Notes under the pieces: generated by a model | Database searches by the model: none | The model's input: the letters and a program-made list of their open reading frames with translations, nothing else | Told to the model about the DNA's origin: nothing | Made by a program: the position numbers and the translations under genes | Source of the DNA: Thermoplasmatota archaeon | GTDB taxonomy: Archaea > Thermoplasmatota > Thermoplasmata > Thermoplasmatales > Thermoplasmataceae | Direction of reading: 5' to 3' | Assembly (NCBI GenBank): GCA_023488885.1 | Contig: JAMDDH010000013.1 | Coordinates: forward strand, 1 to 38,584 | DNA: 38,584 bases | Shown here: piece after piece, positions 1 through 9,777 of the stretch | How positions within the stretch are numbered: position 1 is the stretch's first letter | How the letters are laid out: each line of letters opens with the position of its first letter

Positions 1-27
1 TCTCCACTATTTGATTCAGTGATTACA

Positions 28-522
28 ATGGGTCTCTTGGATAATCTAAAGGGCTTGGGAAGAAAAAGAAGAGAGACCACAGTCAACGTACCCCAACAGA
101 ACATCAACATACCGCCTATATTTACTCAATCTGCCGGAGCACAATCATCTTTCGACACTAAATTCGTAGAAGGAGTAACTCAAAGAATCAGCGCAGTTGA
201 AAATGAGATCAGCAAAATGAATGTTTCAATTGAGACTGCAAAGAGGAATGTGTCCGAAAATCGAGAGGAGATAGAATCACTTAAGGAGAATGTTAAAATG
301 GTCGTTTCACTATATGAAATGGTATCCAAGAAATTCAATCCGTTCATGGACATCACTCCTGAAGAGATCAAAGAGGTCACAGATGCTCTCCGCGAGAACA
401 TCAGGGATCTAGAGGCACTAGTAAAATACGCTATGCAGGATCTTAAGGAGCTTTACGGGGCACCTGACCTTGATAGCATAATCTCGGATATTGAACTGCA
501 GGAGGATACAAATGATCAATGA
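28..522 (+). CDS. arlC: Archaellum motor-associated protein ArlC (FlaC)
   Basis: This is probably the cytoplasmic archaellum subunit ArlC, which in euryarchaea joins ArlD/E around the ArlH-ArlI motor and links it to chemotaxis signalling. The N-terminal third is polar and low in structure. Residues about 50-100 look like a coiled coil, and they are followed by the family signature VVSLYEMVSKKFNPF, seen directly. I chose the ATG at 28 because GTGAT at 19-23 can pair with the 16S rRNA tail. A GTG at 19 is also in frame, and the frame stays open to base 1, so a longer upstream protein cannot be excluded. The stop overlaps the next start by 11 bases, which suggests translational coupling. The archaellin gene normally lies upstream and is outside the window. 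Confidence 0.85.
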   Translation: MGLLDNLKGLGRKRRETTVNVPQQNINIPPIFTQSAGAQSSFDTKFVEGVTQRISAVENEISKMNVSIETAKRNVSENREEIESLKENVKMVVSLYEMVSKKFNPFMDITPEEIKEVTDALRENIRDLEALVKYAMQDLKELYGAPDLDSIISDIELQEDTNDQ

Positions 523-1198
523 AGCACTGAAGAGTTTCTTGCAAAGCAAGATGGACTCTGCAAATAAGTCAATTCCCAAATTTGTACTCGAGGAGCTTAG
601 GCAAAAAGTTCTGAACTCGCCAACAAAATTCTCGAAGTCCGACATTGAAGCCCTCTTTAACAACTTGGAACAGAGATACAACGAAAGCAAGGAAAACTCT
701 CTCCTGGGAAAGGTGGACAATCTCTTCCGCGAGATTTCAAACGTCGAAAAGATGCTTTCCAGCGATGGAAAGAAAGGTAGCGAAACGGAGGTTGAACCGC
801 CGTCAGTACAGGCCAGATACCCTTGGAAATCCCACAGAAAAGCCAAACTTGAAACTATTGGCGATGATGTGGTATCCTTAATGGTGGCCTTACGCTGGCT
901 GGAGTTCCTGCTGGATAACTATGGCCCGGAAAATACCATGGATGTGCTTGACTATTACGACAGCATTGGATGGATATCCCAATCGGTGAAGGAACAGATG
1001 ATAAAATTCACCAAGATGACAGGTATCATAAGTCCCGTGCAGGAGTACAAGATAAAGCCTACCATACAGGATCACATAGTTACGATGCTGTTCATAGAAA
1101 AACTAAACGGCGGTGAAATAACAAGAGACTTGATCGAAGCTCTCGAAAGAGACTTCAGGATGTTGAAGAAGGGAGTGGACGAACTATATGGGATTTAG
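512..1198 (+). CDS. arlD: Archaellum accessory protein ArlD/ArlE (FlaD/E) family
   Basis: This is a cytoplasmic archaellum component of the FlaD/E family, thought to form a ring with ArlC below the ArlHI motor. The first 90 residues are charged and helical. The C-terminal domain (about residues 100-185) carries the recognisable FlaD/E core starting near RYPWKSHRKAKLETIGDD. The ATG at 512 has a strong GGAGGAT at 501-507, four bases upstream. The frame also contains an earlier possible start at 491, but it has no ribosome-binding site. The last codons overlap arlF. There is one ArlD/E protein here and a separate ArlC, so the D versus E assignment is nominal. Confidence 0.85.
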   Translation: MINEALKSFLQSKMDSANKSIPKFVLEELRQKVLNSPTKFSKSDIEALFNNLEQRYNESKENSLLGKVDNLFREISNVEKMLSSDGKKGSETEVEPPSVQARYPWKSHRKAKLETIGDDVVSLMVALRWLEFLLDNYGPENTMDVLDYYDSIGWISQSVKEQMIKFTKMTGIISPVQEYKIKPTIQDHIVTMLFIEKLNGGEITRDLIEALERDFRMLKKGVDELYGI

Positions 1199-1607
1199 TT
1201 ACGTTGTAGCTGTGGCAGTTCTGCTAAGCTCTTCTCTTATTTTTTTTGGTATAATATATTCCGATTACGTTCATGCCGATGCTGAGCTTAAAAAAGCCCA
1301 GGACGGTTTCAATACCCATAGTTATAACTATTTGAATTCACGCGTAAACATAACCGGATACAGCTATGTAGCTTCCGGTACGCAATATAATGTGACGGTT
1401 AACATGACAAATACAGGGAGTGCAACTCTCAATTTGAATAATACGAATCTATTGGTCAATGGGACCATAACGAATTTCACATATGCGGCTCAGTATGTGT
1501 TTCCACAGGGGAATGACAACATAACGTTCAGGGTAGCAGCCGGAACATATGTCGTGGAGCTGGCATTCAATACAGGATATGAAAAATTCACGGAGGTGAC
1601 AGTTTAA
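1188..1607 (+). CDS. arlF: Archaellum stator protein ArlF (FlaF)
   Basis: ArlF is a monotopic membrane protein. Its beta-sandwich domain lies outside the membrane and, with ArlG, anchors the archaellum motor; in Sulfolobus it binds the S-layer. The sequence shows one N-terminal membrane helix (about residues 4-25), then a beta-rich outer domain with several N-glycosylation sequons (NIT, NVT, NMT, NNT, NGT, NFT). The start ATG overlaps the end of the preceding gene by 11 bases and has GGAGTGG about 10 bases upstream. The stop TAA shares one base with the next ATG. The family call rests on topology and gene order as well as sequence. Confidence 0.85.
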   Translation: MGFSYVVAVAVLLSSSLIFFGIIYSDYVHADAELKKAQDGFNTHSYNYLNSRVNITGYSYVASGTQYNVTVNMTNTGSATLNLNNTNLLVNGTITNFTYAAQYVFPQGNDNITFRVAAGTYVVELAFNTGYEKFTEVTV

Positions 1608-2056
1608 TGGGATCTCTAGCAACTTCGGAAATGATATTCTTCATTGCGACCCTGGTGCTGAGCATTTCAGTCGTAGGAGTCCTAGGTGGACAGACAGCGC
1701 ATCTTGCTCTTGGAATGGAGAATTCTGCGAAAGGAACATCTAATTTGATTCAGACGGATTTTCAGATAATAAACGATCCGACCCATATACCACACAGTTC
1801 CAGCGGGTATGCATTCTACATCAAAAACACAGGTGAAACAGCGATATTCTTCACAAACCAGACTGTAAGCGTACTCATAAATGGTACTCTCATGAGCGGA
1901 AGTGAAGTAAGCATGAACTCCCCGAACGGAACCGGAGAACTAATACCTGGTCAGGTTGGTACAATTATGGTCAACATAACCATTGGTGCCGGATATAATC
2001 AAATAACGGTAACACTATCCAACGGATTGAGCAAGAACCTGGAATTTAAGATTTAA
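1607..2056 (+). CDS. arlG: Archaellum stator protein ArlG (FlaG)
   Basis: ArlG is the partner of ArlF and forms filaments in the pseudoperiplasm that hold the motor. An N-terminal hydrophobic helix (about residues 8-32) is followed by a beta-rich outer domain with sequons NQT, NGT and NIT. A near-perfect ribosome-binding site, GGAGGTGA at 1592-1599, precedes the ATG. The upstream stop overlaps this ATG by one base (TAATG), so translation is probably coupled to arlF. Position between arlF and arlH supports the call. Confidence 0.85.
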   Translation: MGSLATSEMIFFIATLVLSISVVGVLGGQTAHLALGMENSAKGTSNLIQTDFQIINDPTHIPHSSSGYAFYIKNTGETAIFFTNQTVSVLINGTLMSGSEVSMNSPNGTGELIPGQVGTIMVNITIGAGYNQITVTLSNGLSKNLEFKI

Positions 2057-2065
2057 TGGTGAGAT

Positions 2066-2737
2066 ATGTATTTCAGCTTCAACATTGATGGTGATGAACT
2101 GGACAGGAGGATGGGAGGCGGACTTTACGTTGGTCAGATCGCTACCATACAAGGAGGTAGTGGGGAGGGTAAGACTCTCCTTTCTCTCAGGCTTGCTTAC
2201 GGCATGATAAAACATGGCGCCACCGTTGCATATGTATCCTCCCAGTTCCCGATAAGGGAATTCATTAACGAAGCTGAGTCCCTTGGCTATCCTCTGTTCA
2301 ACGAGATACTCTCTGACCAGATGTGCTTTATTACTTCCGTGTTCCTGATGAGGAAGAACAGGAAAGCAACCCTTGATGAGCTTCTTAACCTCACTGAGGT
2401 AAAAAATAAACAGATACTTATTATTGATTCGCTTCATTCTGGTATGTTCAGTGACTATGACGTGGTTGAATACTTCTCCAAGTTGAGAAAGTTTTCCGAG
2501 GGGCGTATAGTTATAGTGACAATTAATCCCTCTGATCTGGATAAATCCAGCATGTTCAAGATTAATGAAATGTCGACCACAAGCATAAGTCTTAATTCAA
2601 AGGACCTCGCAGGAGAGAGAAAGCATTCCATCAACCTGGTGAAGTTCCCGATGGCGCTGAAGACCTTCCAGCAGTCTATCCCTTTCAGGATAGAGCCGGG
2701 AAGAGGACTGATAGTTGAAATATCGAGCATTTCATGA
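2066..2737 (+). CDS. arlH: Archaellum RecA-fold motor regulator ArlH (FlaH)
   Basis: ArlH is a KaiC/RecA-like ATP-binding protein that forms a ring under ArlI and regulates motor assembly and switching. The Walker A motif GGSGEGKT is at about residues 30-37. A Walker B-like strand, ILIIDSL, is near residues 117-123. The length of 223 aa is close to the usual size of about 230. GGTGA at 2058-2062 lies three bases before the ATG. The gene sits between arlG and arlI as in other archaellum operons. Confidence 0.92.
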   Translation: MYFSFNIDGDELDRRMGGGLYVGQIATIQGGSGEGKTLLSLRLAYGMIKHGATVAYVSSQFPIREFINEAESLGYPLFNEILSDQMCFITSVFLMRKNRKATLDELLNLTEVKNKQILIIDSLHSGMFSDYDVVEYFSKLRKFSEGRIVIVTINPSDLDKSSMFKINEMSTTSISLNSKDLAGERKHSINLVKFPMALKTFQQSIPFRIEPGRGLIVEISSIS

Positions 2738-2746
2738 GATGGTCTA

Positions 2747-4366
2747 ATGGCTGATTTTATAGTTTCCGACAGTCTTCAGGTTGCGATCCAGAGGAATCCA
2801 CACCTAATGTCTTACTTAACTCAATATCAGATGCAGACACAGAGATCACCTGCATTTATTCCTGTGCCTGATAATTCGTTGAGGGACCAGGCTTCCTTGG
2901 ATATAATTTATCCTGTCGGAGACCCGATATTCATCCATGTATATCTGGAAAATGGTGCGAAAATATATAATGCAATAGAACCAAACCTGACAAACGAAGA
3001 GCATGGGTTCATGGAACAGGTTCTCAGTTTGATCCTGAACTATGCGTCGGATTACCCCCCACCTGATTCTGAGGAGATTCTTGTAAAAAATCTGGACGAG
3101 ATTTATTCCAAGGTCGTTACGGTTGGATCAGCGAACAGAATCAAATCGCTGTCTGCTACCGTGCGTCAGGATTTCAGGGATAAGCTGCTTTACAATATTA
3201 AAAAAGAAGTCATTGGACTTGGTGCTATAGAGCCAGTTATCAGGGATTCGAATATAGAAGATATAAGCTGCATAGGGGCTAATGATATTTTTATTGTTCA
3301 CAAGATATTTGGATCTGTCAGGACTAAACTGTCGTTCGGAGATAATGACCGACTATCACTATATAGCAAGAGACTCAGTGAAAGAGTCGGAAGGCCTGTA
3401 TCGGATAAAGTCCCAATTGTAGATGCTACGCTTCCAGACGGTTCAAGACTGTCAATTGTATACAGTACCGATGTTTCCGCGAGAGGTCCAAGCTTTACGA
3501 TAAGGAAGTTCTCGGACGTCCCCATTAGTATAGTGCAACTTGTAAGGTATAACACCCTTTCAGCGGAAGAAGCGGCATATCTGTGGCTCGCATTGGAATA
3601 TGGGCAGAGCATATTCGTATGCGGTGAGACTGCAAGCGGGAAAACTACCGTCGTAAATGCCATGATACCATTCATCAGGCCCGAAGCGAAAATTTTCAGC
3701 GCGGAAGATACCCCTGAGATCAGGGCCCCTCAGGATGCCTGGCAACAGCTTGTTACGAGAGAAAGAGGCGCGGAAGAGAGCAGGGTAACATTATATGATC
3801 TGTTGAAAACTGCGCTGAGATCAAGACCGAATTACATCATTGTCGGAGAAATAAGGGGCGCCGAAGGTTCCATGGCTTTTCAGGCCATGCAGACAGGACA
3901 TCCGGTCATTTCCACTTTTCACGCAGCGTCTGTAAGAAAGATGATACAGAGATTCACTGGTACCCCGATAAATATACCCGTTACTTTCATGGATAACCTT
4001 AACATAGCGTTGATACAACAGGCAGTGTATGTGCATGGGAGGTTCCTCAGGCGAACCACAAGCATCAATGAGATCGAGGGATACTTCGAGGAACTGGGGG
4101 GAGTCTCAACAAAGCAGGTCTTCCAATGGGACCCTACTACAGATCAGCATGTGTTCAGAGGCCTCAATAACAGTTACATCCTGGAAAAGCGAATTGCAGC
4201 AACTGCAGGAATGGCTGATCCTAAATCAATATATGACGAACTTTTCAAGAGAGCGAGGATAATTGAGTGGATGCTGAGGACTAATGTTATGTCCTATTAT
4301 AAGGTATTCGAGCTTATAAAGTCATTTTACGTGAAAGGTGAGGCGTCAATTCCGTTGTACGGGTGA
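2747..4366 (+). CDS. arlI: Archaellum motor ATPase ArlI (FlaI)
   Basis: ArlI is the hexameric type II/IV secretion-superfamily ATPase that powers both assembly and rotation of the archaellum. The N-terminal half is the variable substrate-facing domain. The RecA-like domain has Walker A GETASGKT at about residues 295-302, an Asp box around SAEDTPEIR, Walker B in IIVGEIRGAE, and a His box (TGHPVISTFHA). At 539 aa it has the normal family length and all catalytic motifs. The start follows the arlH stop by nine bases, with a weak GATGGT upstream. The stop is seven bases before the arlJ start. Confidence 0.95.
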   Translation: MADFIVSDSLQVAIQRNPHLMSYLTQYQMQTQRSPAFIPVPDNSLRDQASLDIIYPVGDPIFIHVYLENGAKIYNAIEPNLTNEEHGFMEQVLSLILNYASDYPPPDSEEILVKNLDEIYSKVVTVGSANRIKSLSATVRQDFRDKLLYNIKKEVIGLGAIEPVIRDSNIEDISCIGANDIFIVHKIFGSVRTKLSFGDNDRLSLYSKRLSERVGRPVSDKVPIVDATLPDGSRLSIVYSTDVSARGPSFTIRKFSDVPISIVQLVRYNTLSAEEAAYLWLALEYGQSIFVCGETASGKTTVVNAMIPFIRPEAKIFSAEDTPEIRAPQDAWQQLVTRERGAEESRVTLYDLLKTALRSRPNYIIVGEIRGAEGSMAFQAMQTGHPVISTFHAASVRKMIQRFTGTPINIPVTFMDNLNIALIQQAVYVHGRFLRRTTSINEIEGYFEELGGVSTKQVFQWDPTTDQHVFRGLNNSYILEKRIAATAGMADPKSIYDELFKRARIIEWMLRTNVMSYYKVFELIKSFYVKGEASIPLYG

Positions 4367-4373
4367 TCAGGAT

Positions 4374-6029
4374 ATGGTAGTAACAAGAGGATTAGCAGCC
4401 ATTACAAGAATTGAACTCAAGAGGAACGACGTAATTATAATCGGGGCATCCTTTGTAGCCATCACCATATCAATTGTACTATATGATCTTCTAAATTACT
4501 TTTATGCCCTAGGCATTGCGGCAATAGGTGGTATGGTAGTTATGTCCGTTCTTCTGCGACCCATACTCGTACGAGATGCTGCCAAAACGGACATAAATTC
4601 TAATATACCGTACTTTATGACAGCTTTTGCTACACTGTCAGTGAGTGCAGCGAACAGGATTGACATCCTGGAGATACTGTCAAAAAAAGAAAAACTCGGA
4701 ATGATCGGCGAAGAGATCGCAAAGCTTGTGAATCTTGTAAAGAATTGGAGAAGAGGACTTTCAGAGGCAGCAATGTTCCTCTCCGGAAGATCGCCAAGTG
4801 AAATTTTCGAGGATTTTCTTGCAAGATTCGGGCATGCTATTAACAGCGGCCAGGATTTCGAGGAATTTGTCGAGACAGAATCGGAAACTGTCATGAATAA
4901 TTTTGAGACAACGTACATGTCAGCGCTGTACACATTCGATCTCTACAAGGATCTGTACGTTTCCATGCTCCTCTCATTTGCGTTTCTTGTAACGTTCATC
5001 ATGATAATGCCTATCCTCATCCATATAAATATTATCCAGGTGCTTTCACTCAGCCTTTTGACCATAATACTCGGAGAAGCACTCCTTGTATACGGAATAA
5101 AGGTAGTGCTTCCTAATGATCCTATATGGCATGATACTGGCATCAAAACTCCCCTTCAACTGAAAATCCAGCAGTATACCATTCTATCAGTCATGTCTTG
5201 CTTCGTGCTTTTCATAGTCTCAATGTTAGTAAGCCTCTGGAATATTTTGCCATTCTATGTGGTTATAGCCATCATAGTAACTCCTCTTTTTGTTCCGGGA
5301 TATGTTGGCTCCAAGGCAGAGAGGATAGTTGCAAAGAAAGATGAAATGTTCGGCAGTTTCATCAGGTCGCTTGCCGGATCCGCCGCTGCGAGAGGTAACA
5401 TGATCATAGATGCCCTGAAGAGCATTGTTCTACATGACTTCGGAACACTCACTGTCGACATCAGGGCCCTTTACCGTAGACTTGCGTACAGGATTAACAA
5501 TATGCAGTCCTGGAAGAATTTCAGCGCAGACACAGGGTCTCACCTTATTGAAGTTTTCTCAGAGAGCTTCGTGGAAAGCGTTGATTTGGGGGCTAATGCA
5601 GATAAAGCTGGAAGTGTGGTTGCTGACAACTTTGACAGAGTCATAAGGCTGAGGAAAAGGAGGCATGCTTCAGTTTCGAGCTATACTGGAGTAATATATG
5701 GTATAACCGGGGGATTGGCTTTTTCCCTGGCTATTGCCTTCGGAGTGCTGGAAATTATAAATAAGGTATTCAGCACGTTCAACGTATCATCACTTAACTC
5801 ATTCGGGATATTTGTATCGCAGCCGGCATCATCGATATTTACAATAGAAGCCTTCATTGTTACAATACTGTTGATTCATTCATTTATAGCTGGAACTGCG
5901 CTCAAATTTGCTGATGGCGGTAAAGTTGTTCATGGGCTGCACCATTTTGTCATAATGACATGGATTGTCACGATTGTGATGTACGGAACTCTCCAGATCA
6001 CGACTATAATACTTGGCGGAGCCATATGA
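4374..6029 (+). CDS. arlJ: Archaellum membrane platform protein ArlJ (FlaJ)
   Basis: ArlJ is the polytopic inner-membrane platform (TadC/GspF-related) on which ArlI acts. The protein has two hydrophobic helices near residues 20-65, a cytoplasmic domain, two pairs of helices around 200-310, a second positively charged cytoplasmic domain (about 320-430), and further helices to the C-terminus. This matches the duplicated T2SF layout. I chose the ATG at 4374 because GGTGATC begins at 4362. The upstream in-frame codon at 4338 lies inside arlI and lacks a ribosome-binding site. No promoter is seen before it, so it is probably co-transcribed from upstream. Confidence 0.93.
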   Translation: MVVTRGLAAITRIELKRNDVIIIGASFVAITISIVLYDLLNYFYALGIAAIGGMVVMSVLLRPILVRDAAKTDINSNIPYFMTAFATLSVSAANRIDILEILSKKEKLGMIGEEIAKLVNLVKNWRRGLSEAAMFLSGRSPSEIFEDFLARFGHAINSGQDFEEFVETESETVMNNFETTYMSALYTFDLYKDLYVSMLLSFAFLVTFIMIMPILIHINIIQVLSLSLLTIILGEALLVYGIKVVLPNDPIWHDTGIKTPLQLKIQQYTILSVMSCFVLFIVSMLVSLWNILPFYVVIAIIVTPLFVPGYVGSKAERIVAKKDEMFGSFIRSLAGSAAARGNMIIDALKSIVLHDFGTLTVDIRALYRRLAYRINNMQSWKNFSADTGSHLIEVFSESFVESVDLGANADKAGSVVADNFDRVIRLRKRRHASVSSYTGVIYGITGGLAFSLAIAFGVLEIINKVFSTFNVSSLNSFGIFVSQPASSIFTIEAFIVTILLIHSFIAGTALKFADGGKVVHGLHHFVIMTWIVTIVMYGTLQITTIILGGAI

Positions 6030-6056
6030 TGGCGCCGTATCTCATTAAGTGACAAG

Positions 6057-6066
6057 CATAATATAC
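6057..6066 (+). promoter_or_regulatory. TATA-like box for the TPR protein gene
   Basis: CATAATATAC is centred about 26 bases before the ATG at 6088. That is the spacing expected for a leaderless archaeal transcript, and no ribosome-binding site lies in front of the ATG. It suggests the gene can be transcribed independently of the archaellum operon. Confidence 0.55.
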
Positions 6067-6087
6067 CTAATGTTATCTAGTAAATAG

Positions 6088-9000
6088 ATGGCTGACGCCG
6101 TTTCCATTAAGAAAACAGTGAAGAAATTAGATACTCTCTGGGAGAAATTGACGCATTCCACACAGGAAGATATTCCAGCCCTTGAGAGTGATTTAGCAGA
6201 GGTCTTATTGGAATTCAGAACGTCCGATCAGGCTGTGGAACCTGATTTTATTGAATCATCTACGAAAATATTAAACGAACTTAAGATAAAAGATCCAGCA
6301 TTCTATCCCAAATTTTTGTATGATGTCATTGGACTGTCTCCTCAAAATCCAGTTCTGATAAAATTAAAATTTGACTTTCTTGCTGACAGCACAGGGTATG
6401 AAGAGATTATCAAATTGCTGGACGAAGACAAGGATTTTACGCCGGATTCCAAAGACTTGGAGACAATCCTTTCTGCCTGCGATGCCTTGGGGAAATATGA
6501 TGCCGCTGCTATCTTTCTTTCGAAAAGACTTATCTTTTTCGAACCACTTTTCAGAAGATATGGGGAGATTGGCTATGGTACCCAATTAGACGAAGTGATT
6601 CTGCGTAATTTCCTGAATGAGAGTGGACATAAGAGTGCTATCTCTTTCCTTGAACTACTTAAGGGTAAAAGTGCCAATGTGTGGGCCAGACTTAGAATCA
6701 TTGAACTGCTGGAGATTGATAATAAAGCCGAGATGATCTCTGAAATTGAAAGATTCCCGTTTCACGAGATAAGGGAGTTACCAGATTTCAGGAAAATAAG
6801 TGAGGTGCTGATACGTAACAATCTTCTTTCAGAAACCGAGACCGTTCTCAATTTTGCCCTTGCTGCTTTCAATGATGATTATGAACTTCTCAAATTCAAA
6901 GGAGAGGTTCTTTTGAAAAAAACTGAGACTATTGAGGCATATGAGATATTCAAGGATCTCGCGGAGAGAAACAATACAGACCATGAAGTCATAAAGAAAG
7001 CCATTTCCATGGCATATGACCTAAATTTATGTGATGAATGCCTGGGACTCGTAGGCAACTATCCGGAATCGTCGAATGATATTGATATACTCAGCAAAAA
7101 GATATATTGCGAGTTGCAAACATCCAAGTTTAATGAGGCTTTGAACGACATATCTGCAGGACTTGTCAAATATCCTGACAATTTCCAGTTACTTACACTA
7201 AGATTCAAAACTCTCGTGAAACTCGGCAATGAGAATGAGGCGTATAACCTTGCCAGAACTTTGATGACAAAATCCCCGGACTATAGGGAAGCTTCGGATT
7301 TCGCTATGAATGAGCTGCTAAAGAGGGGGGAATTCAAGGAAATCCTTGAAATTTGCAACGCCAATGAAAATATAAAAATGATCTATATGCCTGCGTTTAT
7401 TTCTGCAGAGATTTTCGAAGGTAAGACCAAGGATGCGCTGAAGATAATTTCCGAGAAGCCTGATCTGCTTAACGAAGATCTCGTGATTGACGCAATTTTT
7501 TTCAATGTCAGGAGCGATGAGATACTGAACAGGCTGGAAGAAATTGCCGCTAGTTATGGTGATTTGAAACCGTCCTTCAAGATTGTTTCGGGCAAACTCA
7601 GGGGTACGAGACTGAATGTTGATGCACTGACAGAGGAATATGCAAAAAATAATGGGTCCAGAGCCGTAGCATACATAATCTCCTACGACACCTTGATCCT
7701 CAAGACAACCACACTTTCGGAAAAACTGCAGGGAATTTCCTCGTCAATGAAATTCAAGGATGTCAGAGCTACCATGGACCTCATATCACAGGCCAATAGT
7801 GGGAAATTGAGTGATGACGTCATTGATTCACCAAGGTATCTGTTTCCAATCACTGAATCCCTGATTCGAACCGGCCAGATCGACAGAGCTGAAGCGGAGC
7901 TGATAAGGACTGCGCATTCAGACGATGATCCATTCTACAGATTCAATATTGCCTTGATTGATTTTCAAAGAGGAAATTATCCCTCCTCCAGAAAGAATCA
8001 GGAATATGCTGTCCAGAAACTCAGAAACTCCAACTTTTTAAAACTGGGAATGAATCTTTCGGTGGTTACAAATGAACCGAAAAAGCTCAGGGAAAACCTT
8101 GAAGAGATAGTCCGGCTCAAAGCAGTGAATTTTTTCGATTTCTCGGAAGTTTACCGGCACATCGTCAAGGGTAATTTCTGGGACATGGCGGAAATACTTG
8201 TCAGTGTCGATACCGACGGTTCGACAACTAACCCCTGGATAATCAGATTAAAGCGGGATTTGCTCATTAAAGATCGCGAATATAAAAAGGGCGAGGAACA
8301 ATCCCTTCTTCTTTTCTCAACAAATCAGTTTACGATGGATGACGTTACACTTCACCTTGATCTCATGGATAAACAGGGGAAACCCAATGAAGCCATCAAT
8401 TTTCTACTGGATCTGGAGACAGACTATAAAACAAAAGAACTTGAAATTATTGTAGGAGATCGATATTACGCTCAATCCAGCTTCCAGAAAGCACTTGTGC
8501 ATTATAACTTAGCTATTTCCCTTGGTAGCAATCCGTCCGAAATAAGGAATTATGCCGATACACTTATTGAAAACAAAAAGTTTCAGGAAGCTAATGATAT
8601 ACTCGGTGGATCAAACAATGATCTTCTTCGCCTCAAGCTTTATCAGAAAACTTCAGATATTCAAGCAGCCCTCCAACTTTTAAAAAATCTTAACTTTAAG
8701 GGTGATGATGAACAGAAGGTGGTAAAATTTGCAGCAGATAACCTCTGGTATAACACGGATGTTAAGGAACTCCTCGTAAATCTCTATAGAGAAGAAGGAT
8801 ACACCTGGCTTGGGAAGATAATAGCAGCACGTACACTCAAGAACGGCGATAAGAAACTGGCACTGGAAATTTCCAGGAATCTGAACAAAAACCTCCCTGA
8901 TAATATGGATATAATGCGCCTGTACTGCGATGTCCTCATACAGACTGGAGAGAGAACGGAGGCAATTGAGTTAATTCTCCGAAGCCTGAAATTCTGCAAG

Positions 9001-9777
9001 AGTATGGATACATGCCAGGATATTGTTAATAATCTCCTGAGACTCTATTACGAGGATAGAGATTTTGAGGAATTAATCAGGTTTTATGAGACGAATCAGA
9101 AGTTTGTGGACGAAAATAGCCTTCAGTATGTGATAAGGGCATATATGGAGCTTGACCGCTTTGATATTGCCGAAAAGCTGATGAGCAGATATGAGGGTAC
9201 ACTTCTGCCAAAAGATATCCATAATGAACTCAGAGACGATTTAAAAGTTAAAAAAGAGTTTATGGAAACTATCCTCTACGTGACACGCCTTCTTAAGATG
9301 GAATATAAAGTTGGAAAGAAATTTGACCGGAAAGAAGCCTTTTATAAGGCAGACATCCCGATTGAAAAAATCGAGGATGTTTACGAATTTCTCAACAGCA
9401 GAGATTTTTATTTCGATGTAAATGAAGAGAAGTACGAAATCCTGTCAAGAGATGTGATACAAAAAGCAGCTAAAGCCGTTGATATGGAAAGTATAAAGGA
9501 TTTGACCATAAATGTAATTTTTAACAGCCTTGACAGAAAGGATCCCATAATAGCGCGTAATATCTATATTTACATAAGAGATCAGATGGACGTTGCAAGA
9601 CGACCACAGATCAAGAATGAAGTATTGCTTAAGTTACTGAGAGTTGCACTTAGAGAAAACGTAAAGCACGATGTTCTCCATGTTGCATTTTTCCTTAAAC
9701 TTGGCATATCTGAGGCTCTTGACGTGATGACTCTGATGGAATATATGACAAAAATGAACCGGGAAGGAGAAATCTGA
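6088..9777 (+). CDS. Large TPR-like helical-repeat protein, function unknown
   Basis: This 1229-residue protein is predicted to be cytoplasmic, with no signal peptide and no membrane segments. Almost the whole length reads as paired amphipathic helices with TPR-like features, such as conserved Ala/Gly/Tyr small-large positions and segments like NEALNDISAGLVKYPDN and SSFQKALVHYNLAISLG. The last 140 residues are more charged and may be a separate winged-helix or helical domain. TPR proteins usually act as scaffolds, but no catalytic motif is visible. It lies 58 bases after arlJ and is tightly followed by a membrane protease gene. A role with either the archaellum or the protease is only inference from position. 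Confidence 0.7.
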   Translation: MADAVSIKKTVKKLDTLWEKLTHSTQEDIPALESDLAEVLLEFRTSDQAVEPDFIESSTKILNELKIKDPAFYPKFLYDVIGLSPQNPVLIKLKFDFLADSTGYEEIIKLLDEDKDFTPDSKDLETILSACDALGKYDAAAIFLSKRLIFFEPLFRRYGEIGYGTQLDEVILRNFLNESGHKSAISFLELLKGKSANVWARLRIIELLEIDNKAEMISEIERFPFHEIRELPDFRKISEVLIRNNLLSETETVLNFALAAFNDDYELLKFKGEVLLKKTETIEAYEIFKDLAERNNTDHEVIKKAISMAYDLNLCDECLGLVGNYPESSNDIDILSKKIYCELQTSKFNEALNDISAGLVKYPDNFQLLTLRFKTLVKLGNENEAYNLARTLMTKSPDYREASDFAMNELLKRGEFKEILEICNANENIKMIYMPAFISAEIFEGKTKDALKIISEKPDLLNEDLVIDAIFFNVRSDEILNRLEEIAASYGDLKPSFKIVSGKLRGTRLNVDALTEEYAKNNGSRAVAYIISYDTLILKTTTLSEKLQGISSSMKFKDVRATMDLISQANSGKLSDDVIDSPRYLFPITESLIRTGQIDRAEAELIRTAHSDDDPFYRFNIALIDFQRGNYPSSRKNQEYAVQKLRNSNFLKLGMNLSVVTNEPKKLRENLEEIVRLKAVNFFDFSEVYRHIVKGNFWDMAEILVSVDTDGSTTNPWIIRLKRDLLIKDREYKKGEEQSLLLFSTNQFTMDDVTLHLDLMDKQGKPNEAINFLLDLETDYKTKELEIIVGDRYYAQSSFQKALVHYNLAISLGSNPSEIRNYADTLIENKKFQEANDILGGSNNDLLRLKLYQKTSDIQAALQLLKNLNFKGDDEQKVVKFAADNLWYNTDVKELLVNLYREEGYTWLGKIIAARTLKNGDKKLALEISRNLNKNLPDNMDIMRLYCDVLIQTGERTEAIELILRSLKFCKSMDTCQDIVNNLLRLYYEDRDFEELIRFYETNQKFVDENSLQYVIRAYMELDRFDIAEKLMSRYEGTLLPKDIHNELRDDLKVKKEFMETILYVTRLLKMEYKVGKKFDRKEAFYKADIPIEKIEDVYEFLNSRDFYFDVNEEKYEILSRDVIQKAAKAVDMESIKDLTINVIFNSLDRKDPIIARNIYIYIRDQMDVARRPQIKNEVLLKLLRVALRENVKHDVLHVAFFLKLGISEALDVMTLMEYMTKMNREGEI

